A stretch of 64,000 nucleotides of DNA from Pestalotiopsis fici W106-1 (lineage: Eukaryota; Ascomycota; Sordariomycetes; Amphisphaeriales; Sporocadaceae), in assembly GCF_000516985.1 (NCBI RefSeq), contig NW_006917091.1:2105770-2169769 (forward strand), read 5' to 3'. Shown piece after piece: positions 12,121-21,548 of this stretch. How positions within the stretch are numbered: the stretch's first letter is position 1; each line of letters starts with the position of its first letter. A model generated the notes under the pieces. The model saw nothing but the letters and a program-made list of their open reading frames with translations. It was not told where the DNA came from and ran no database searches. A program made the translations under genes and the position numbers.

Positions 12121-12578
12121 TTAATCTTAATTCCATAAAATCCGTTCTTTTAATTTAAAATCAACGTTATAGCCGATTATTATGGTTGGCATTAAGTGTG
12201 AGCTTGAGTTAACTCAATTGAGTTGAGTTATTAATTAAACTCAATTGAGTTATTAAAAATGCTAACTCAAACTTAATGATTTAGTTAATAGGTAAACTCA
12301 AACTAAATCAATTAAGTTAAGTTAATAACTCAATTAACTCATTAACTCAAAGAATTATTAATTTTAATTAATAATTAATTCATTAAAATAATATAAAAAT
12401 ATAATTAAATAAAAGGAAAAATAATAAATAAAACGCTATATTTCTTTTTATTTTACCTGCTTTATTAGATTTTTAAGATTTATTTTACTTTTTATTAATT
12501 TTTATTTAATTATTTTATAAAACTTTCAAAAATAATTTTAAAATTAATAAAAAATAATAAAAATAAAGCTGTTAATGC

Positions 12579-13292
12579 CAGGGTTGGTATTTAGTTAACT
12601 AATAATTAACTAACGTTAGTTAACTAAAAACTACATTTAGTTTAGTTTTTAGTTAACTAACGTTAGTTAGTGAGGGTGCTAACTAAAACTAAATTGATTT
12701 AGTTAGCAGCCTGATTAAAACTAAATCAATTTAGTTTAGTTAATAACTAAACTAACTAAATAACTAAAGATTTAATATAAGAATAACCAAAATTAATTAT
12801 TAAGGTTAACCTTTATTATTATATAAATTAATTAGTTTAAAACGAATAAAATGCTAGTTTTACTTTATTTTTTTCGTTTTATATCGAATTTTTATAATTA
12901 ATTTAAAAAAATGAACTTTTAAAATAAAATAATTATTTATAAAAGGTAACTTTTTAAAAAATAAAAATAAATACTAAATAAAAAGGTTTTAATTAAATTT
13001 TAAATGCCTTTTATTTTTTAAAACTTATACTTAATAATGGTGTTATTAAAATCAGTATTTTTAATTTATATTAAATAAATTAATTAATTTTTTAGTTTTT
13101 AGTTAATAACTAAACTAAACTAAACTAACTAAAAACTAAATTGATTTAGTTAGGACCTTGACTAAAACTAAATTGATTTAGTTAGCAGCCTGACTAAAAC
13201 TACGTTAGTTTAATTAGTAACCTGAGTAAAACTAAGTAGTTTAGTTAACTAAAAACTAAAACTAAAAACTAAAATTAATCATACCAACCCTG
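12579..13292. mobile_element. hAT-type non-autonomous element, ACTAAATTGATTTAGT family (714 bp), nested
   Basis: Starts CAGGGTTGGTATTTAGTTAA and ends ATCATACCAACCCTG. Exact 8-bp duplication GTTAATGC (12571-12578 and 13293-13300). Its ends closely match 11573-12120; the cores differ in length and sequence. Confidence 0.92.
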
Positions 13293-13372
13293 GTTAATGC
13301 ATTATAATCCCGTATTTTTATTTAAGTTAATAATAAATTTAATTTAATTTTAATTATTTATTTTATAATTAA

Positions 13373-13521
13373 TATTGGGCGTAGCCCAATATAATGACTA
13401 AGCAGATGACTAAGCGCGCAACGCTTAGCGTTGCTATATAAAAGATTGGCCTACGGCCAATCCATAAATAGGAAATGCATGCTTTTACCATATTCTCTCT
13501 ATAACCCAATAGTGCTTAACA
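13373..13521 (+). repeat. TRIM 5' LTR
   Basis: 149 bp, from TATTGGGCGTAGCCC (RIP-changed TGTTGGGC) to AGTGCTTAACA. Same length and hairpins as the solo LTR at 9595-9743. Confidence 0.9.
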
Positions 13522-13523
13522 AT

Positions 13524-13534
13524 TGGTAGCTTGC
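13524..13534 (+). other. TRIM primer-binding site
   Basis: TGGTAGCTTGC, two bases inside the LTR. The first eight bases fit the complement of an initiator tRNA-Met 3' end. From CTTGCGG onward the sequence is also homologous to the end of the parental ORF, so the deletion junction falls inside or beside the site. Ty3 is known to use an 8-nt primer match. Confidence 0.65.
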
Positions 13535-13583
13535 GGACACTCCTACCCAGCGGCCATCCAAACGCCCTCGCAAGGTACGCTAG
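13530..13583 (+). pseudogene. 17-codon tail of the parental retrotransposon ORF inside the TRIM
   Basis: In the frame set by the homologous copies at 28403-28426 and 30010-30040, this reads LADTPTQRPSKRPRKVR and a stop TAG. The older copies have a C-to-T stop at the CAG codon and end earlier. The tail is strongly basic, like a nuclear-localisation signal; function unknown. Confidence 0.6.
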
Positions 13584-13723
13584 TCCTAAGGGATATAATG
13601 CACCGACGGGAACGGGAATAGCATTATAAAATAACGGGTTAATAATAACGAGATATTAGGGACTAAATAATAAGGATTATATTAATGCATTAATATATTA
13701 TAATAAATTAAAAAAATAAATTT

Positions 13724-13748
13724 AAAAAGAAAAAAAGGAAAAGGGAGG
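13724..13748 (+). other. TRIM polypurine tract
   Basis: An uninterrupted A/G run ending GGAAAAGGGAGG directly before the 3' LTR, the expected place for the plus-strand primer. Confidence 0.8.
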
Positions 13749-13897
13749 TATTAGGCGTAGCCTAATATAATAACTAAGCAAATAACTAAGCGCGTAACGC
13801 TTAATATTGCTATATAAAAGATTGGCCTACGGCTAATCTATAAATAGGAAATATATGCTTCTACCATACTCTCTTTATAACTTAATGGTGCCTAACA
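13749..13897 (+). repeat. TRIM 3' LTR
   Basis: 149 bp, starting TATTAGGCGTAGCCTAATA and ending GGTGCCTAACA. It differs from the 5' LTR mainly by C/T and G/A changes, as RIP would cause after insertion. Confidence 0.9.
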
Positions 13898-14124
13898 ATT
13901 AAAATTAATTATCTTTAAGTTATTGAGTTATTAACTCAAACTCAATTGAGTTAACTGAAACTCAATTGATTTAGTCAGGGGCTTGAGTAAAACTCATCGA
14001 GTTATTAAAATTAGTGAGTTTAACTCATTGATTTAGTTAGCACCCGGAATAAAACTCAACTTAATTGAGTTAACTCAAACTCAAACTTAAAGCTCAAACT
14101 AATTTTACCTACCCTGCCGATTAT

Positions 14125-14276
14125 TGATTTAAAATCCAGTTTAAGTCCGATTTTAAATTAAATTTTATTTAAATATTAAAAAAGTAGATTTCCCATCCAT
14201 AAAGTAGTTTCTTTTTCACTATAAACCATCACTATAATATTTAATACTTAATTATACTACCATTATTTAATATACT
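14125..14276. other. AT-rich spacer
   Basis: No frame, repeat end or motif recognised between two hAT-type elements. Confidence 0.4.
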
Positions 14277-15050
14277 CAGGGTAGGTAAACTAACTAGTAG
14301 TTTTAATTAATAATTCGTAATTAACGAAACTACGTAATTTTACTCACCTTACTAACTAAACTACAGTAGTTTTACTCAGGCTGCTAACTAACTACCGTAG
14401 TTTTACCCACTTTACTAACTAATTACGCGTAGTTTTACTCAGGCCACTAACTAATTACCGTAGTTTTTAGTTATTCGTAGTTAGTTAATAGTTAACTACG
14501 TAACTACGATTTTATAAAAATTCATAAAAGTTTATTATATTTTTAAAAGCTTTTATAATAATTAAATAAAAGAAGTAAAGGTAAATATAATGCGGTTAAA
14601 ACGGAATTTTTATCTTTTTAATATTTAACTAACTTAATTTTTTAAAATTTATCTTTTTTATTATTAAAATTTATTATTAAAATTATTAAAATATCAATAA
14701 TTATTAAAAATCGAAATAAAATAATAGAAATAAACAATTAATAGCTTTTTAATCGTTATTTATTAATTATTTAATAAGAAATTAAATATATTAATAAATA
14801 AGTTATTTTAATAATTAATTAATTTAAATCGTAGTTAATTAGTTAGCGTAGTTATTAACTAAACTACGGTAGTTTAGTTTTACTTAGGCCCCTAACTAAC
14901 TACGGTAGTTTTACTCAGGCTGCTAACTAACTACGCGTAGTTTTAGTTAGCAGCTTAAAAAACTACGCGTAATTAGTTAATAACTAAACTACGAGTAGTT
15001 CGTAGTTAACTACTCGTAATTAACTAATAATTAACTAAATGCCAACCCTG
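14277..15050. mobile_element. hAT-type non-autonomous element, ACTACG-word family
   Basis: Left end CAGGGTAGGTAAACTAACTA, right end read inward CAGGGTTGGCATTTAGTTAA, the same asymmetric pair as 8304-9046 in opposite orientation. Arrays of AACTACGGTAGTT words at both ends. Flanking 8-mers AATATACT and GTTATAAA do not match, so the two ends may not be one original insertion. Confidence 0.7.
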
Positions 15051-15059
15051 GTTATAAAT

Positions 15060-15430
15060 TTATTCATTTATTTATTTAATAAAACGATCTATTATTTTAT
15101 TAGAAAAATAACTAATTTAAATATCCGGTTTTAGCTATATTAGCCCGGTAATTTTTAAAAATTCCAGCTTCTTTAGCGGCTTTAAAACGGGTTTTTTAAT
15201 ATCAAATTCTATTATTTCTAAAGCACGAAATAATTTATCTTTAAAAACTGTTAAATAATTAACTTTATTGAAAAGTTAGGGTTTAAAAAGTGCAAAAGAA
15301 ATATAGGAGTTTATATAAGGCAACGATTTATTAAAGGAGGAAGATTAATTATTTCCTTTATTTCTTTTATTTTTATTTATTTAATAAAATTAATTAAACG
15401 CTTTATTAATTTAATTTAATTTAATTTTAT
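15060..15430 (+). pseudogene. hAT transposase C-terminal remnant (dimerisation domain)
   Basis: Homologous at DNA level to the last exon of the intact hAT at 20094-20364: the stretch around 15118-15290 repeats AACTAATTTAAATATCCGGT and TTTTAGC...TTTATTGAAAAGTT, and the GAGGAAGATTAATTATTTCC stop region is shared. Translation gives fragments such as ISKARNNLSLKT with stops. It is followed by an ACTACG-word right end (15682), so this word family also once had a transposase gene. Confidence 0.7.
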
Positions 15431-15682
15431 CGTAATTAATTAGTTAGTATAGTTGTTAATTAAATTACGGTAGTTTAGTTTTATTTAAGGTTTTAACTAA
15501 TTACCGTAGTTTTAGTTAGGCTGCTAACTAACTACCGTAGTTTTATTTATTTAACTAACTAATTACGCGTAATTTTACTTAGGTTGCTAATTAACTACGG
15601 TAGTTTTACTTAAGCTATTAATTAATTACGACCGTAATTAATTACGCGTAGTTAATTATTAGTTAACTAAATGCCAACCTTG
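15431..15682. mobile_element. hAT-type right end, ACTACG-word family
   Basis: ACTACGGTAGTTTTA words lead to the end ATGCCAACCTTG at 15682. Probably the 3' end of the element that carried the transposase remnant at 15060-15430. Its left end is uncertain. Confidence 0.6.
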
Positions 15683-15872
15683 CTAAAGAGTTATATTTAT
15701 TTAAAGTAGAGTTAAATTTAGATAAAATATTAACTTTTATATAAATTTTATTAATAGGATTAAAACTAATTAATTTATAAATTAAATTAAATTAGTTATT
15801 AATAAAAGCAATAATAACTCTTAAATAAAAGGTATTATTATTAAATCTTTATAAATTAAAAATAAAGGAAAA

Positions 15873-15936
15873 TATTGGGCGTAGCCCAACACAATGACTA
15901 AGCAGATGACTAAGCGCGCAACGCTTAGCGTTGCTA
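15873..15936 (+). repeat. Truncated 149-bp-family LTR
   Basis: TATTGGGCGTAGCCCAACAC through the GCAACGCTTAGCGTTGC hairpin, then broken by the element at 15937. It may be the 5' LTR of the chromovirus that follows on the same strand, but the flank (GAAAA) does not match that after the 3' LTR (CACCC). Confidence 0.6.
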
Positions 15937-16446
15937 TAGGTTGGAAATTATTTTTGCGGTTACTTCGTTAAATTTAAATAACTTAAAGTTAGTTAAGTTA
16001 CGGTCCGGATTTTTATTAACCGCAAGCGGTTACTTATCAGTTTAAGTTTAGGTTTTAATTAACCGCGGTTACTTTAAGTTATTTATAAATAACCGTAATT
16101 AACCGCAATATATTAATAAAAATAATTATAAATTTATTAATTTAAAAGATATTTAATTAGTTTTTTATAAAATTAAATACGTTAATTAAAAAGGTTTTAA
16201 TTATTATATAACTTTTATTATAAATATTTTTATTTAATAAAATATAAAATATTTTTATAGCGCGGTTACTTAATAATTAACTTAACTTTTAATAGCGGTT
16301 AGCGGTTAATTTACGATAACCGTAACCGCGGTTATTTTAAGTTTAAGTTTTATATAACTGCGGTTACTTTAAGTTTAAGTTTGAATTTCATGCGGTTAAA
16401 GTAACCGCAATGCGGTTAACTTAACGGTTACCGTTTTCCAACCCTA
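15937..16446. mobile_element. hAT-type non-autonomous element, AACCGCGGTTA-word family
   Basis: Left end TAGGTTGGAAATTA, right end GTTACCGTTTTCCAACCCTA. Words TAACCGCGGTTA and CCGCAAGCGGTTAC fill both ends. No matching flanks. The left half is collinear with the inward-read right end of the intact hAT but with CGCGG-type words in place of TGCAG-type words. Confidence 0.75.
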
Positions 16447-18423
16447 TATATATATAATATAAATATCGATTTCCTTAATAAAAAATTCCGCTTAATATCC
16501 GGCCTAAACCTTATAATATTAATCGATTTTTAAAAGAAAATTAAGCTAATAATACGCCGGGTAATAATAGCTATTAATACCGTAATTCCGGCTAAATTTA
16601 TAGCCCCCGTACCCGTATTATACGCGGATTTATTTAACGATAAAGGCCGTAATTATATTTTTACCGCGTTATATAACGGCGTATTTAATATAATATTAAA
16701 CGTAAATTCCGAAAAAGCAATATTAATGCTTAATAATTTTACCGCGCTTATTATATTAAAACGGAAAACCCGTATCGGCTGTATTTCGGATATAAACGAA
16801 AACGGCTAAATTTTAACTTTTTAGAAAAAAGGCTATATCGCCTAAATAGCCGCGGCTTTAAATTATACGGCTTTAAACGACGCAAATAAAGGTATATAGC
16901 TTTCCGACGAAATCGAATTTTCCGAAAAAATACTTTAATATTTAAAAAACGGTAAAGCTTCGTATCGCGATTTATAAAACGCTACTATCGCTTATAAGCC
17001 GGGCGCGGATTATAATATATTATTTTTAGGCATAACGCGGCCGGAAAACGTTAGCTTTTTAAAAATATAATATAGCGTATACGTTTATAATATAAATCCG
17101 TAATAAGCAAAAAAGCTTTAAGCTTTTGCTAAATATTTCGATATATTATAAACGGATTAGGGTATTATTAATACACCGGACGATAAAAAAATAAAAATCC
17201 GCTTAATTAACGGATAATAAAATTAACGTATAACCGTAAAAATATATTAGGTCGGTATAAAAGACCGCGCGGATATAAACGAAATTTTAAATAAAATATA
17301 TAAATTAATAAAAAATAACGGCTTAAAGCTAAATTAATAATTTTAACCGATATTATTCGCTTATTTTACGTTTATAATTTATTATATAAGCGAAAAAAAA
17401 AACGGCTAATTATCGATATTAGGGTTGAAAAATTTAGTTTTAGTTTTTAGTTTTAGTTAACTAATAACCAGGGTTGCAAAAAAGTGACTGCGCAGTGCAC
17501 TGCAATGCAGTTAACTTAACTGCATGATTTTCGGACTGCAACTTAACTGACTGCAGTTAGTTAAAATCCGGACTTAAACTGACTGCAGTTAATGCAGTTA
17601 AAACTTAAACTTAACTGCACTAACTGCAGTCAGTAACTGCAATAACTGCTAACTGCATAATAAATTAAAAGAAAATTAATTTTAATTTTTAAATAAATAA
17701 AATAAATTATTTTAATGTTATTTTTATTATATAAGTAATTTATAATTATTATTTAATTTTTAATTTTAATTTTATACGTTAAAATTAAATTATTATAATT
17801 TTTTAATGTTAATTTGCTTTAAAATAAACTTTATATTAAGTTTTGTTAATTTTAAATTATATTTTATTTATTAATAATACGGTTTCTATATTATTTTTAT
17901 TAATTATTAAGTTTATAATGTATAAAACATGGTTATTATAGCTGGTTTAGCTGTTAAAACTAGCTAAAACCCACTGGAATATGATGAAACCTAATGGAAC
18001 CTGCTGGAACCCGCTGGAACCATCCACTAAATCGGCCCTATAAAGTCTGTGGCTATGCCCTTAATAAGTTACAGGGTAACCCGGCCCGTAGAATATTCTA
18101 GAAATCGATCGAATTTTTATTACTTTCTTTAATTATAAATCAATTATATTATTAATTCTTTTAATTATAAATCAGCTTTATTATTAATTAACTTTATTAT
18201 TAATCGAAATAATTAATAATTAAATTCTAGAATCTTCTTTTAAGCTATATTTTGAATATATAAGCCGTCTTCCCTCCCGTATTTAGCTTTTTTATTCTTT
18301 AAGCTTTAATAAATTAATTTATCTAGCTTATTATATTAAACCTTTACTTTTACCCCTTTAACCCCTTTTATTTTATTTATTATAAAGTCTTTTATTTAAG
18401 AATTATTCTGTTTTATTATTAAA

Positions 18424-20364
18424 ATGGATTCTGATTCGGAAACAAATATTTCTATTACGGCCCCGGAAACCGACTCTATTGCCGAATCTTCCCAATCTCG
18501 TTCTATTAACTTATCTTTAAAATATATTAAAGATAAAGAAAACGAAGAAGATTTTCAACTTCCACCTATTGAAAAATCCGATATTTATATCTTTAAAAAC
18601 GAATTATTTACCCGGGTTTTATTACCGATAAATGCATCGAAACCCCGGGAAATGGAATTACGTTGCACTATGTAAGTTTTATTATTANNNNNNNNNNNNN
18701 NNNNNNNNNNNNNNNNNNNNNNNNNNNNNNNNNNNNNNNNNNNNNNNNNNNNNNNNNNNNNNNNNNNNNNNNNNNNNNNNNNNNNNNCAATTAATATTGT
18801 TGTTCAAACGATTTTGAAATTCTTTATTTCAAGTACCGAAGAAGATAATAATTTAATTATGGATTATATTAATTTATATATTCCATTATTAAATAATAAC
18901 GAACGGGTAGAAATACCAGAAAATTCGGATTTTAATAGTAAGTTTATTTTATAACCTTCTTTATTTTTTAAACTTTTTAATTAATAACTAATTATTTTTA
19001 GAATTAATTAATCGAATTCGACGAATTGCCGTTTTAACTAAATATTCGTCCGAAATCCATCGATTATTATTGCAAGGAATTGTTAAAGCAAAAGCCGATA
19101 ATTTACTGGACGTAAATTATAATAAAACAAAAATCCCGAACGGTAAGTTATTTTATTATTTTATTATTTTATTCTTTTATTAATTTTTTAACTAATAATT
19201 TATCAGATTCTTATATACGATGGAATTCAACTTATCGGATGTTAACGGTTATTCTTGAGCTTAAAGAGCCGTTAATTTATATTTATCGAAATACGGAAAA
19301 CGAAGAATTTATTAATATATTCTTTAACGATGCGGACTGGTTTTTAATAACCGAATTAAAACGAATATTCGAAATATTCGTTAAAGCATCCGTTAAATTA
19401 CAAGGAGAGGTTTATACGACTTTACCCCGTGGTCTTTTATATATTTATAAAATATATAAAGATTTAAAATCCGTTTATCGGGATTATAGAAATCAAATGG
19501 ACCGACGACCGGAACTAGTAAGTTTTATTATTATTATTATTTTTATTTTTAACGTTTTATTAATTATTTAATTAGGAACCTATTTTAACGGATTTATGCA
19601 ACGCAATTCAAGCCGGTGGAAATAAATTAAACAATTATTTCCCCCGTAAACTTGCTCCAAACCAGTTAAGATTATATAAACCGTTTATTTTAAGTGTGAT
19701 TTTAGACCCCCGGTTTAAAACTTCACATTTTCAAGAAAATGGATTATTATATTTTTATCCGTCGGTTTATCAAGATGTTTTACGAATTTTTCAACGGGAG
19801 TTTATTAAGTAAGTTATTTATTTTATTATTATTATTATTTAATAATTTATACTAATTTAATTAAAAGGGTAAAAGAAGAAAAAGAAGGAGATTTTAATCC
19901 TTTCGAATTAAACGAAAACACCGATATATCGGATGAAGAAGACGATATTTTTCTTAATCGAACAAGAGTTCGTATTGAAAACGAATGTGAAAAATATATT
20001 AACGAAGGGATTAATACAATCCACGTAAGTTAATTATTATTTTATATCAACTTTAATTTTAATTTTATTTATTTATTAACTAATTTTTAATAGGACGAAC
20101 CATTGGTTTATTGGAAAAATAACCAATTTAAAATATCCGATTTTAGCTATTTTAGCCCGGCGTTATTTAGGAATTCCGGCTACTTCAGCTGCTTTAGAAA
20201 GGGTATTTTCTATTTCAAGTTATATTATTTCTAAATCCAGAAATAATTTAAATCCGGAAACTATTAAGTCTTTAACTTTATTAAAAAGTTGGGGAGTTAA
20301 ATCGGTGGAGGAATTAAAAGATTTGATTAACGAAGAGGAGGTTTCGGAAGAGGAGGAAGATTAA
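18424..20364 (+). pseudogene. hAT transposase gene with one frameshift and an assembly gap
   Basis: Exons as read: 18424-18671, an exon after the gap ending at 18937, 19002-19142, 19207-19517, 19576-19808, 19868-20024 and 20094-20364. Introns share GTAAGT donors. The start ATG opens MDSDSETNISITAPE. The last exon carries the hAT dimerisation domain (LARRYLGIPATSAALERVFS) and ends in an acidic tail, EEEVSEEEED. In that exon the upstream frame (DEPLVYWKNNQFK) and the downstream frame (YPILAILARR) differ by one base at the A-run 20130-20133, so translation would fail unless this is a sequencing error. The BED finger and part of the core may be in the gap. Confidence 0.85.
18688..18787. other. 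Assembly gap, 100 N
   Basis: Exactly 100 N just after the first donor site of the transposase gene; size probably arbitrary. Confidence 0.99.
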
Positions 20365-20369
20365 TTATT

Positions 20370-20490
20370 TCTTTTATTTTATTTCCTTTACTTTATTTCC
20401 TTTACTTTATTTCCTTTACTTTATTTCCTTTATTTTATTTCCTTTACTTTATTTCCTTTACTTTATTTCCTTTACTTTATTTCCTTTTTA
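20370..20490. repeat. TTTATTTCC(T) microsatellite-like tract
   Basis: Repeats of CTTTACTTTATTTC-type units directly after the transposase stop codon, in the 3' untranslated part of the hAT. Confidence 0.7.
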
Positions 20491-20919
20491 TCTTTTATTT
20501 CTCTTTATTATTTTTATTATTATTATATTATATAATTACATTCCTTTTTAAAAAATAAATAAAACCGATTTTGAAAATATTTAAAATAAAATAAAATAAA
20601 AGTGCAGTCTGCAGTTAGTTTGCAGTTAACTTGCAGTTAACTGCATAAATAACTGCATTAACTTAAGTTAACTTAAGTTAATAAAATTCAAACTTAAACT
20701 GATAAGTAACTGCATGCAGTTAGCAAAAGTCCGGACTGCAACTGCAAAAAGTTAAGTTAACTTAAACTTCACTAACTAACTGCAGACTGCATTTTCAACC
20801 CTGCTAATAACTAAACTACTTAGTTTTACTCAGCCTACTAACTAAACTAAGTAGTTTTAGTTAGGCTGCTAACTAAATCACTTTAGTTTTAATCAGGGTC
20901 CTAACTAAATTAATTTAGT

Positions 20920-21548
20920 GTTCTAAGGTATGATTGGTGGATCATAAACTTAGGCACAGGGAAGCGTTCTTTATAATTCGTAGAATCAGGCCGTAGGAGT
21001 AGTTATAGGGCTGTATAACTGATTTATTGAAGCTTAAGGAAAGAATAACTAACTACGGAGGAATAACTACCTTTTATACCCATAAAATCAACCAATAAGA
21101 ACATTCTGGAATATATTACTAATAAACTGGATTTATAATCAAGTTAATTAGTAATAAGGTTGATTTATAATCCAAGAAACCATCGAAATCTATGGATTTT
21201 TATGGTGTGGGTTACCCTGTAACCCTGGGACCACTGTGGCCAGGTGCACTGGCCACACTTAGTGGGGCTTGATCCAGTGGAACGTTCCACTGGATTCCAG
21301 TGGGTTCCAGTGGCCATAGTGGCCACAACAGTCAACTACAATGACTTGTTGACTGTACAGCACTGTGAACAGTGGCTGTAAGTGGTGCTGTACTGACTGT
21401 AAGTTAGTACAGGGTAAGTTCCACTGATTTCCCATATATCGTTATTTAACGATATCTCGATGGGTTTTATAGCTGTTATAACGATATGATATGCGTTATA
21501 AAGCTAATTTTATGCACTATACGATGCTGTATTAACATCCGTGCAACA
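20920..21548 (-). repeat. Copia solo LTR (629 bp)
   Basis: Plus strand runs from TGTTCTAAGG to CCGTGCAACA, with the 5-bp duplication TTTAG on both sides (20915-20919 and 21549-21553). It matches the LTR at 3862-4489 along its length with fewer C-to-T changes. It arose by LTR-LTR recombination after insertion into the hAT-type element 17420-21987. Confidence 0.93.

Larger units (their letters stand above)
13373..13897 (+). mobile_element. Complete TRIM-type miniature LTR retrotransposon (525 bp)
   Basis: Two direct 149-bp LTRs (13373-13521, 13749-13897) enclose a 227-bp internal region, the whole flanked by the 5-bp duplication ATTAA (13368-13372 and 13898-13902). Two bases after the 5' LTR comes TGGTAGCT, as expected for a primer site complementary to initiator tRNA-Met 3' ends (...AGCUACCA). 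A purine run lies directly before the 3' LTR. No protein can be encoded beyond a 17-codon tail of the parent ORF. Size and layout fit the plant-defined TRIM class (short LTRs, short non-coding interior, mobilised in trans). The likely parent is the plus-strand chromovirus of this window. Confidence 0.9.
12181..14116. mobile_element. hAT-type non-autonomous element, AACTCAATTGAGTT-word family, carrying two insertions
   Basis: Left end TATGGTTGGCATT (a decayed CAGGGTTGGCA), right end TTTTACCTACCCTG. Exact 8-bp duplication CCGATTAT at 12173-12180 and 14117-14124. Both ends carry AACTCAATTGAGTT words. Its core was invaded by the element at 12579-13292 and by the TRIM at 13373-13897; without these it would be about 700 bp. 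Confidence 0.88.
17469..20803 (+). mobile_element. hAT DNA transposon, nearly intact, 3335 bp
   Basis: Ends CAGGGTTGCAAAAAAG and GCATTTTCAACCCTG, flanked by the exact 8-bp duplication CTAATAAC (17461-17468 and 20804-20811). Subterminal arrays at both ends consist of TTAACTGCAGTTAA-like words. Inside lies one intron-rich transposase gene on the plus strand. Far less RIP damage than its surroundings, so it is a late arrival. The short relative 25458-26110 shares both ends. Confidence 0.93.

Noticed and set aside
14277..15050. A proven single insertion with duplications
   Set aside because: The flanking 8-mers AATATACT and GTTATAAA do not match; reported only as paired ends.
8304..16446. Spaced short palindromic words as a CRISPR array
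   Set aside because: Words are irregularly spaced, belong to transposon ends with 8-bp duplications, and the DNA is fungal.
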